15,302 nucleotides of DNA, taken from an uncultured Prevotellaceae bacterium. Lineage in GTDB: Bacteria; Bacteroidota; Bacteroidia; Bacteroidales; Bacteroidaceae. Within the stretch, counting starts at the first letter, position 1. Every line of letters begins with the position of its first letter. The position numbers and the translations under genes are program-made. Shown here piece by piece: positions 8,627-15,302 of the stretch. The stretch covers positions 1 through 15,302 of the forward strand of contig CAMZHP010000047.1 in assembly GCA_947306845.1 (NCBI GenBank), read 5' to 3'. The notes beneath the pieces were generated by a model. It had not been told where the DNA came from. It did not search any database and saw only the letters and a program-made list of their open reading frames with translations.

Positions 8627-11600
8627 TTAAAAGTTAAATTTCAGACTGAGCGTATAGGTCTTTTGGAGCGGGTATGACGGAGAAGAACTGGTGCGTGTCT
8701 CCGGGTCGCCCCATAGGAATGGAGTGAAAGTGAGCAGATTGTAGCCGCTCAGTGCCACCTGCATGTGGCTCATGCCTAATTTCTTGAGCAGAGGGAACCG
8801 CAGGTTGTAAGCCACCGAAATGGTCTTCAGACGCAAATATTTGGCGTCTTTCTCATAGAGTGCGCAGTCTTGGTAGTTGTTGTTGACGCCGTTGTTCCAA
8901 GTAGCACGGGGATATTCGTAACCCTGTCCAGGTGCATCGGGTGTCCATGTATGATTCAGATGGTATTGCAAGAGACCACCGTCGCTGTTGCCTGTACGAG
9001 ACTTGAAGGGTATGCGGAACATGTCTTCTATCATGCGGCTTACGTTCCAGGCACCAGTCCACTGCATGTTAAATTCCAAGTCTTTATAGTTGCATCCCAG
9101 ATTCAAGCCAATGATGTATTGTGGATCATCGGTATAGCCCAAATCACGGGTCATGTCGTTTGGAGTGATGACTCCATCGCCGTCCAAGTCAACAAACACG
9201 GCATCGCCGTTCTTCAATTCCACGAGTTGTTGTGGATAAGGCTTGCCAAATGTCTCTTGGTATAATCTTGGTGTGTCGCTGTCATAGAAACGGAAGAACT
9301 GGTACATGGAGCGTGCCCCCAGGCGGTGTCCTTTCTGGTATTGGTATTCATTGTTCAGCGGTGCCTCCTTCATCTCTACAATCTCATTTTGGTTGTACGA
9401 GAGATTCACCGAAGCCCAGTAACGGAAGTCCTTGCCGACCTTGTCATTCCATTTCAGCGCCAATTCCCACCCCCAGCTGTCAACTATACCTAAATTGGCG
9501 TATGGTACGGCAAAACCAATATAGCTTGGGGCTGTCATGTCTTGGAGCAGAATATTGGTGCGGTGCTCACGGTAGTAGTCGAAGGTAGTACGTAAACGAT
9601 CATTGAGGAAATACATATCAAAACCATAGTCCTGCTTGAAGGCTTTCTCCCACGACACATCGGGGTTGTTCTTGGCTTGTTCGTAGGCACCCATAAAGAG
9701 GGTCGCATTGTCCAGTCCGAAGTTGTAGCCGTTGCCGTTTCGCACCAAATATTGATTTTCGCTGACCACGTATGGGTCGGCCATATACATAAAGCGACTG
9801 CCGCCGATGCGGTCATTGCCGACCAATCCCCATGAGGCACGCAGTTTCAGGAAACTGATGACTTTACTGACAGGTTTGAAGAAGGGTTCGTCACTGACCA
9901 GCCAGCCTATTGACCCGGCAGGGAAAGTGCCAAAGCGGCGGTCGGGATGGAAGTTCTCTGAACCATTGTAGCCGATGTTGAACTCTGCCATATAGCGGTT
10001 CTTGTAGTCGTAGGTGACACGGCCAACCAATCCTACATACCCACGGGGAACGTCACTGTAGGTGGAGGGATAGTAGTTCTTCGACTGGTTGTAGAGTAGC
10101 AGCCCAGATACAGTATGGTCGCCGAAGGTGCGGTTGTAGCCCAGTGATGCTTCGAAGTACCAGTCGCGTGCCTTGTTCGTACTCTCCCTATAGTCCTGCA
10201 TGCCGTTTTCTCCCTGTTTGCGATAACCAATGGAACCGTTGTCCAAAAGTATGGGGTAGTAGGTGGCTTTAGTGACAGTACCTTCCTTCACTACATTGAA
10301 CTGGCTGTTATACGACCCTTTGACCTTGAACAGAAGTCCCTTGGTGATAAAGTCCAGTTTCTGTTGCAGCTGCAGGTCCATTTGCAGTTTGTTGATGTTG
10401 GTTGAAATGTGACCGCCATTGACAGCACTGACGTCACCAATACCACCATTGCCGAAATAGGTCAGACCATTGCCTCCGACGAACGGCAAGGTCACACCGT
10501 CACTGTAATCCGTGGAAGTGCTGACAAACTTCCCATCGATGATGCCGGGACTGGAGAACGGAGTGGCTTGATACATGGTCATGATCAGTCCTGAGGACCC
10601 CTGCCCAGTATTGGGCTTGTCGGCATTACTTGTATTCCCAGCGACATTGAACGAGATGGTTGTCGTCTTGGTGACATCAAGGTCAAGATTGGCTCGGTAG
10701 TTAAAACGGTTGTACTGGTAGCCGTAGTCGTAGTCTTGCCCGAACTCCTTGAACAGGCCACCCTGGGTCATCAGACCAGCCGACACGAAGTAACGCATTG
10801 ACTTGGTGCCACCACTGATATTGACGTTGTGCTTGGTCTGTAGGGTCATGTCCTTCATGGCACATTCTGCCCACTTGGTACTTGGGAAACGAATGGGATC
10901 GCTGCCGTCAAGAAATTTCTGCATGACGGCATCAGAGAACATTGGTGTAAAAGAAGCACCCGATGAAGCGTCGAAATCGTTCAGCTGCATTTGGTTGTAG
11001 AATCGGGCATAATCGTAACTGCTGGCCTGTTCCACCATTTTTGTTGGAGCAAGTGCTGAAAACGAGGTGCTGATGTCAACCTTTGCTTTCCCTTCCTCAC
11101 CCCTTTTGGTAGTAATCAGCACAACGCCATTGGCACCTCGCACACCAAATACGGCTGTGGCTGAGGCATCTTTCAATACGGTGATACTCTCTATGTCTTC
11201 GGGATCGATATCTGACATGGAGCGTTCAACACCATCTACCTGAACCAAAGGTGACGAGTCGTTCCATGTACCCTGTCCTCGCACGAAAATGGTGGCGGCG
11301 TCACTTCCTGGCTCACCGGAATACTGTACGGTCGTTACACCTGTCAGTTGGCCGGCCAGCACATTGTTGACAGAACTCACTGGCGTACGGGTTAAATCCT
11401 CTGACTTGACACTCGACAGGGCTCCTGTGACCGTTACCTTTTTCTGCACGCCGTAAGCCACCACTTCCACTCCCTGCAACGTGACGGCATCGGGGGTCAT
11501 GGTGACCGTCATGCCATCCTGTGCTTCTACGATGACTGTCTGGTATCCCAGATAAGAAATGACAAGCCTTGTTTGGGCTGCGACACTGATGGTGAAGTTA

Positions 11601-11818
11601 CCGTCAATATCAGTTATCACACCCTGGGTGGCACTACCTCCCTCTATGAGAACCGTAGCCCCAATAATTGGCTCACCCATTTCGTCCAGCACCGTACCTT
11701 TTATCTGCTGTTGTTGCTGTGTGACCTGTATGTCTCCCGGCATAGCACCAGAGGCCATACAGCACAGAGGCGAAAGAGCAGCAACAACGGCAGCGATGGT
11801 TAATAGTCTTATGTTCAT
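8627..11818 (-). CDS. SusC-like TonB-dependent outer-membrane transporter, full-length type (pair A)
   Basis: A 1063-residue SusC/RagA-family transporter for TonB-driven oligosaccharide import. A signal peptide (about 1-26) precedes a short Gln-rich stretch. A carboxypeptidase-regulatory-like beta-sandwich follows (about 38-120), with IKGTVLDEMGEPIIGATV and TDIDGNFTISV. The plug (about 125-245) carries the QVDGVERSMSDIDPEDIESI region, then VLKDASATAVFG and ANGVVLITTKRG. The rest is a 22-strand-type beta barrel ending in TYTLSLKFNF with the terminal Phe used for outer-membrane insertion. A DLDGDGVITPNDM loop is present in the C-terminal third. Length is typical. It starts 75 bases after the small secreted protein, behind a predicted hairpin, and its stop lies five bases before SusD A. 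The family is certain; substrate specificity is inferred from the PL11 and GH28 context. Confidence 0.97.
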   Translation of the reverse strand: MNIRLLTIAAVVAALSPLCCMASGAMPGDIQVTQQQQQIKGTVLDEMGEPIIGATVLIEGGSATQGVITDIDGNFTISVAAQTRLVISYLGYQTVIVEAQDGMTVTMTPDAVTLQGVEVVAYGVQKKVTVTGALSSVKSEDLTRTPVSSVNNVLAGQLTGVTTVQYSGEPGSDAATIFVRGQGTWNDSSPLVQVDGVERSMSDIDPEDIESITVLKDASATAVFGVRGANGVVLITTKRGEEGKAKVDISTSFSALAPTKMVEQASSYDYARFYNQMQLNDFDASSGASFTPMFSDAVMQKFLDGSDPIRFPSTKWAECAMKDMTLQTKHNVNISGGTKSMRYFVSAGLMTQGGLFKEFGQDYDYGYQYNRFNYRANLDLDVTKTTTISFNVAGNTSNADKPNTGQGSSGLIMTMYQATPFSSPGIIDGKFVSTSTDYSDGVTLPFVGGNGLTYFGNGGIGDVSAVNGGHISTNINKLQMDLQLQQKLDFITKGLLFKVKGSYNSQFNVVKEGTVTKATYYPILLDNGSIGYRKQGENGMQDYRESTNKARDWYFEASLGYNRTFGDHTVSGLLLYNQSKNYYPSTYSDVPRGYVGLVGRVTYDYKNRYMAEFNIGYNGSENFHPDRRFGTFPAGSIGWLVSDEPFFKPVSKVISFLKLRASWGLVGNDRIGGSRFMYMADPYVVSENQYLVRNGNGYNFGLDNATLFMGAYEQAKNNPDVSWEKAFKQDYGFDMYFLNDRLRTTFDYYREHRTNILLQDMTAPSYIGFAVPYANLGIVDSWGWELALKWNDKVGKDFRYWASVNLSYNQNEIVEMKEAPLNNEYQYQKGHRLGARSMYQFFRFYDSDTPRLYQETFGKPYPQQLVELKNGDAVFVDLDGDGVITPNDMTRDLGYTDDPQYIIGLNLGCNYKDLEFNMQWTGAWNVSRMIEDMFRIPFKSRTGNSDGGLLQYHLNHTWTPDAPGQGYEYPRATWNNGVNNNYQDCALYEKDAKYLRLKTISVAYNLRFPLLKKLGMSHMQVALSGYNLLTFTPFLWGDPETRTSSSPSYPLQKTYTLSLKFNF

Positions 11819-11854
11819 AAAAACTCTTTGATTATAGGTGTTATAAGAAAGGCA

Positions 11855-11879
11855 GGGTAGCCAATTGTGTCAGCCACCC
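11855..11879 (-). promoter_or_regulatory. Intergenic RNA hairpin upstream of the first SusC gene
   Basis: In minus-strand RNA, GGGUGGC pairs with GGCUACCC (seven pairs including one G-U) around an 11-base loop, which can add three weak pairs. The pair that is G-U in the sense RNA is a mismatch on the other strand. The following bases are pyrimidine-rich (UGCCUUUCUUAUAA) but contain no clean U-run. It lies between the small secreted protein and SusC A, about 36 bases before the SusC start. It may act as a partial terminator, an mRNA-processing or stability element, or a translational control structure; the sequence alone does not decide. Confidence 0.45.
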
Positions 11880-11893
11880 AAAAAAGCGTAAAA

Positions 11894-12700
11894 CTATTTC
11901 ACGACGAACTTTTTCCCATTGGAAATGTAAATTCCCTTAACGGGACGGGTTACCTTGCAGCCTCTCAAGTCATACCACTGGTTGTCGGTATCAGCCGTGT
12001 TTAATTCCTGAATACCATCCTCGCCACCTGCGGGTGTGATGGTGATTTTCTCAATATACTGACCACCCTCAGACTTCATAAGCAGCGTGCCTGTGAAACC
12101 TAATGAAGCAGCATCAGTATAGATTTTGAACTTGTTGGTCTTCACTTCTTCCCGGAAGGCCGCGAGTTGCTCTTCGGTAATGGTCTCTGTGGTCAGGCCA
12201 GCAGCTTCCATCATGGCTGTCACACGGTCATTGAGTTCAACTCTTGACACACAGGCATATCTTCCAATCTCATCTTCATCGTAGTCTTTCACGTCGAACA
12301 CCATTCCGCGGTTTTGATCATCCGGACTCATCACAAGAGTGATTTCATCACCTGGATTCAAGTTGAGGATGGCAAAATAGCGGTCGTATTGTGCCCAGAT
12401 GCCACGCCATACACCATCTTTCGTATTGCGGAAGCGCCACGCATCGGCACGGTTTTGGATGGCAAAGCGCTTGTCATAGTCATTGCCGTTCTCATCCACC
12501 AGATACACCATGGGGATATCAGAATCCGCTGTTTCGGAATGGATGGAGAGAGCCCATTCACTATCACTATCGTTTCCATTACCATACTTGGTGGCGTGCA
12601 CTCCGTTGTCTGTTGCCACGGTAGTGAAGTCATAGGTTACTTGAGCCTGAGTGCTCATGGTCAGCATTGCCAATGCAATGAATGAATAAAGTTTCTTCAT
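11894..12700 (-). CDS. Small secreted protein of unknown function, free-standing homologue of the PL11 C-terminal module
   Basis: A 268-residue protein with a cleavable signal peptide (MKKLYSFIALAMLTMSTQAQ) and no lipobox Cys, so it is probably exported as a soluble protein. I do not recognise a named family. The body looks beta-rich and shares an ordered series of motifs with the last 190 residues of the upstream PL11 enzyme. These are YDKRFA versus FDNRFA; AWRFR (W88-R91) versus TWRFR; GIWAQ then YFAIL versus GLWSQ then LAILQ; GDEITL versus KDEIAF; and GTLLM with QYIEKITI versus GDLLM with TYIRSITI. The last 26 residues form a short tail (YDLRGCKV then PVKGIYISNGKK) also present on PL11. 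A segment of about 60 residues (near 148-205, including an acidic helix around EEQLAAFREEV) has no counterpart in PL11. It lies 30 bases after PL11 and 75 before SusC A. A glycan-binding or accessory role is plausible but unproven. Confidence 0.85.
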   Translation of the reverse strand: MKKLYSFIALAMLTMSTQAQVTYDFTTVATDNGVHATKYGNGNDSDSEWALSIHSETADSDIPMVYLVDENGNDYDKRFAIQNRADAWRFRNTKDGVWRGIWAQYDRYFAILNLNPGDEITLVMSPDDQNRGMVFDVKDYDEDEIGRYACVSRVELNDRVTAMMEAAGLTTETITEEQLAAFREEVKTNKFKIYTDAASLGFTGTLLMKSEGGQYIEKITITPAGGEDGIQELNTADTDNQWYDLRGCKVTRPVKGIYISNGKKFVVK

Positions 12701-12730
12701 AATTGTAAAGTTTTAATGATTAAGTTATTG

Positions 12731-15301
12731 CTATTTGATGATTATTTTCTTGCCATTGTGAATATAGATGCCCTTGACAGGATTTGATATACGCTGCCCA
12801 GACAGGGTGTAGTAGGCATCGTCTTTCCTGTTGTAACTGATATTATTGATGCCCATCTGGCCACTATCGTCTTGTGTACGTATGGTTATGCTCCGGATGT
12901 AGGTGCCAGCACCAGCTGTCATGAGCAGATCGCCGTCCTCACGAATAGTTATCGGGGTGATGCCTTCACTGATGGATTCTGCCCCTCCGGCCATGGTCGG
13001 GTTTTCAAAAGTCAGCATCCCTCCCTTACAGATGTTGAAAGCGATTTCATCCTTTTTCCTCACTTGCAGGATGGCTAGTTTATTACCGCCATTTTGCGAC
13101 CAGAGGCCCTGATAAGTGTTGTTGACATCGCGGAAGCGCCAGGTGTCGTTCTTTTCGTTGGTCTCTCCTGCGAAACGATTGTCGAAATTGTTGTCGCTGC
13201 TGCCAATCAGTTTCAAAGCCTGTCCTTCTACCATGACCTCATCACCCCATGTGGTCTGTACGATGACATTACCCGTACTGATACCCGTGAATATATACTC
13301 ATTTGTCTTCGTATTGTCTGAAGGTTGATTGGCCTCCACATAGTCGGGCAGATAATAGCTCAGGTGGGCTGGCATGTTGTAACCCACATTTTGCCAAGCA
13401 ATGCCCATTTCGTAGAGATGGTCGGTCATCAGCCAGGGCACACGTATATCAGTAGGGATGTTGGTCGTGAAGATATTGAGTGTACAATTGTCTGAACTGT
13501 CAAAGAGAATGACTTCTTCGCGCCAATCTCCCATGATGTCGGCTATCAGGCAAGGGTGTGGCTTGCCGTTGGTGGATGAAGAGTTGCCGTAGCCCTGCAT
13601 TTGGATGACATGATTGAAATTGCCTTTCCCATCCCACTTGTCGATGGTGGCATCGTAGAACAGTTCTTCTGCCATATCGCCATCCCAGTAAATATTGAAT
13701 TTATGGGGCTGGTTTTTCGACATGCTGCAGATTTTCTGTCCTTTGATGTCATACATGGCAGTGGCAGCGGCGGTCCAAAATTCGGCACCGCGTAATGACA
13801 AGTCGAGGTCGGCCATTGTACCCATGCCGTTATCGTCGGCACTATTGGCAGAGAATAGTATCTCACCTGTCTTGGCATCGATGAAGTGGTAGCCATATTG
13901 CGGTTCCTCATGCACCATGAAAAACTCCAATCCTTCATGGTCGGGATCGAAATCACCCAAGTGCAGCGCATCACCATGACCGAACCCCGTGCTGTAGAGC
14001 ATCCAGCCATCATTGTCAAGGGCTGCTGAGCCAAACATAATCTCGTCGCACCCGTCACCATCAACATCACCCACTGAGAGATTGTGAGAACCCTCACCGA
14101 AACAGGTGTTGCCCTCGGTGGCTGTTCCTCTTCCGCCTTCTAATGGCTTTCCAGAAGTGCAGGTCAGGTATTGGCGGGTTTCACTCGTTCCGTCAGCCTT
14201 GTAGAGTGTCAAGTCAGTTTTACTGGTCGATGCCGAAAGCCAGCGGGTTTTCAGTAACTGGCCGTCGAAGTCAACAGCCCAGATATAGGCACGTGTGTAA
14301 TACCCTCGTGTGAAAATGGCACTTGGGGCACTTTCTTGACCATCCAGATATGCCACGCATGACAGATAACGTTCCGAGCGGTTGGCGTAGTCATCACCCC
14401 AGAAATCCGCATCGGGATAGGAGGCGATGCCGTTTTGGCCGCCAGCCCGGTTAGGGCTATACCAGATGGTGTGTATGGCTTTTCCTGTCTTTCCGTCAAA
14501 TACGGTCAGCAACTCAGCTCCCTTGAAAATGCGGCCATTGGAGCGATTGCGCAGATCCTCGCTGTTGTCCAATGCCTTGATTGCTTCATCTGAAGCGGCT
14601 TCTGTCACGTATGCGCCACTACCGTCAATACTGCCGGGGGCTGTCTTGCAGACCATTTCTGCCCGCCCGTCACCATTCAAGTCATAGAATACCATTTGAG
14701 TATAATGAGACCCCGATCGGATGTTTTTTCCAAGATCAACCCTCCACATCTTCTCGCCCGTCAACTTGTAGCAGTCAATGATACAGTTACCAGTATAGCC
14801 ATTTCCTGTCGATCCATTATCTTTGGAATTGCTCGGGTCCCACTTCAGCAATAAATCAAATTTTCCGTCGCCGTCTGCATCAGCTATGGCACAATCACTT
14901 GGAATATAGCTGTATTTCTCACCTGATGGGGTTGTACCATCCTCAGGACGATCGGTCTTCAATGTAGTGAAGATTTGGTTCCAAGGGGTGATGGCAGATG
15001 TCGTTTCCACCGTTTCTCCATCATGTTTTACGACAACAGAGTATTTGCTCGTGGGCTCTCCCATTACGTCAGTATAAGAAGTCGAACGTGCAATGTCTGA
15101 GGCTATGACCTCACCATCACGTATCAAGTCAAAGGTCGTGCTGGTATCATCACTAGGCAACAGTCGCCAACTGATAAAAATACCTTTCGATTGTGCAGGT
15201 AATGCCACTAATCCACGTTCCGAATTTGCTTCGACAAGATGGGCAAGACAAGCAAGGGCGCTTGTGACAATCATTGTTGATAGTAGTAATAGTCTCTTCA
15301 T
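12731..15301 (-). CDS. Family PL11 rhamnogalacturonan lyase with extra C-terminal module and tail
   Basis: An 856-residue polysaccharide lyase of family PL11 (YesW/YesX type), which cleaves the alpha-1,4 bond between rhamnose and galacturonate in the RG-I backbone by beta-elimination. A signal peptide covers about residues 1-20. The ALAC around Cys18 is a poor lipobox, so type I cleavage is more likely. The catalytic beta-propeller spans about 22-655, with RGLVALP, FISWRLLPSDD, LLLKWDPSNSKDN, DLGKNIRSGSHYTQM and KTAPGS. It carries several acidic calcium-type loops, DADGDGKFD (about 140), DLNGDGRAE (about 205) and DVDGDGCDE (about 415), as expected for this calcium-rich fold. PL11 enzymes usually stop near the end of the propeller (about 600-650). 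Here a module (about 668-810) and a tail (830-856, PVKGIYIHNGKK) are added. The start ATG at 15301 is one base from the window edge, so the promoter is not visible. Endo or exo mode cannot be decided from sequence alone. Confidence 0.95.
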   Translation of the reverse strand: MKRLLLLSTMIVTSALACLAHLVEANSERGLVALPAQSKGIFISWRLLPSDDTSTTFDLIRDGEVIASDIARSTSYTDVMGEPTSKYSVVVKHDGETVETTSAITPWNQIFTTLKTDRPEDGTTPSGEKYSYIPSDCAIADADGDGKFDLLLKWDPSNSKDNGSTGNGYTGNCIIDCYKLTGEKMWRVDLGKNIRSGSHYTQMVFYDLNGDGRAEMVCKTAPGSIDGSGAYVTEAASDEAIKALDNSEDLRNRSNGRIFKGAELLTVFDGKTGKAIHTIWYSPNRAGGQNGIASYPDADFWGDDYANRSERYLSCVAYLDGQESAPSAIFTRGYYTRAYIWAVDFDGQLLKTRWLSASTSKTDLTLYKADGTSETRQYLTCTSGKPLEGGRGTATEGNTCFGEGSHNLSVGDVDGDGCDEIMFGSAALDNDGWMLYSTGFGHGDALHLGDFDPDHEGLEFFMVHEEPQYGYHFIDAKTGEILFSANSADDNGMGTMADLDLSLRGAEFWTAAATAMYDIKGQKICSMSKNQPHKFNIYWDGDMAEELFYDATIDKWDGKGNFNHVIQMQGYGNSSSTNGKPHPCLIADIMGDWREEVILFDSSDNCTLNIFTTNIPTDIRVPWLMTDHLYEMGIAWQNVGYNMPAHLSYYLPDYVEANQPSDNTKTNEYIFTGISTGNVIVQTTWGDEVMVEGQALKLIGSSDNNFDNRFAGETNEKNDTWRFRDVNNTYQGLWSQNGGNKLAILQVRKKDEIAFNICKGGMLTFENPTMAGGAESISEGITPITIREDGDLLMTAGAGTYIRSITIRTQDDSGQMGINNISYNRKDDAYYTLSGQRISNPVKGIYIHNGKKIIIK
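12872..13300 (-). other. Extra C-terminal module of the PL11 enzyme (possible carbohydrate-binding module)
   Basis: This is the coding segment for about residues 668-810 of the PL11 protein, beyond the catalytic propeller. Short alternating hydrophobic strands suggest a beta-sandwich. Aromatic and polar residues cluster in TWRFRDVNNTYQGLWSQ (720-736), the best conserved part when compared with the small secreted protein encoded next to it. The 12 bases coding WRFR (13130-13141) are identical in both genes (12428-12439), while flanking codons differ, so this is an old duplication or a shared domain rather than a recent copy. The domain boundary is approximate, and a binding role is inferred only from position and composition. 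Confidence 0.55.
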
Positions 15302-15302
15302 A

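Noticed and set aside
11819..11893. Possible internal promoter before SusC A
   Set aside because: I looked for the Bacteroides-type -7 TAnnTTTG with a -33 TTTG at suitable spacing. There is a TATAAT-like stretch, but the Bacteroidota elements are not present together, so no promoter is called.
13546..14097. 183-codon minus-strand frame inside the PL11 gene
   Set aside because: It lies fully within the PL11 coding region in another frame, and PL11 motifs are continuous through it; it is a shadow.
1..15302. CRISPR arrays, tRNA or rRNA genes, insertion sequences, attachment sites
   Set aside because: No regularly spaced repeats, transposase motifs, long terminal inverted repeats or tRNA-like sequences were seen. 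Nearly all bases are within the seven genes.

Overview
The window is one end of a polysaccharide utilization locus (PUL) from a Bacteroidota bacterium, most likely order Bacteroidales and perhaps Prevotellaceae. The phylum follows from two complete SusC/SusD outer-membrane pairs, SusD proteins that end in the classic QNPGW, weak or absent Shine-Dalgarno sequences, and lipoprotein signals on both SusD proteins. The family guess rests mainly on the short C-terminal tail (xLxGxxxxxPVKGIYIxNGKK), which I associate with Prevotella-type secreted proteins; it is weaker.

All seven genes are on the minus strand and are read from high to low coordinates: (1) 15301-12731, a family PL11 rhamnogalacturonan lyase with an extra C-terminal module; (2) 12700-11894, a small secreted protein of unknown function that is largely a free-standing version of that extra module; (3) 11818-8627, SusC-like TonB-dependent transporter A, full length with the N-terminal carboxypeptidase-regulatory-like domain; (4) 8621-6579, SusD-like lipoprotein A; (5) 6536-3723, SusC-like transporter B, which lacks that N-terminal domain; (6) 3698-1971, SusD-like lipoprotein B; (7) 1880 to beyond position 1, a GH43-like/GH28 fusion enzyme cut by the window edge. 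Gaps are 30, 75, 5, 42, 24 and 90 bases, so the block looks like one operon whose promoter lies outside the window, beyond 15302. Gene 7 has no stop inside the window, but I read its frame codon by codon and it is open for 626 codons.

The predicted substrate is pectin, specifically rhamnogalacturonan I (RG-I). PL11 cuts the Rha-GalA backbone, GH28 enzymes hydrolyse galacturonan or rhamnogalacturonan linkages, and the GH43-like domain resembles the exo-beta-1,3-galactanase-type branch that trims galactan side chains. The two SusC/SusD pairs would bind and import the released oligosaccharides. No regulator, inner-membrane transporter or RNA gene is visible here.

Most worth a second look: the undescribed module shared by the PL11 C-terminus and the small protein; the GH43-GH28 fusion with a non-canonical GH43 active site; and two intergenic hairpins that fold better in the mRNA sense than in the antisense and that bracket exactly the four-gene susCDCD block.
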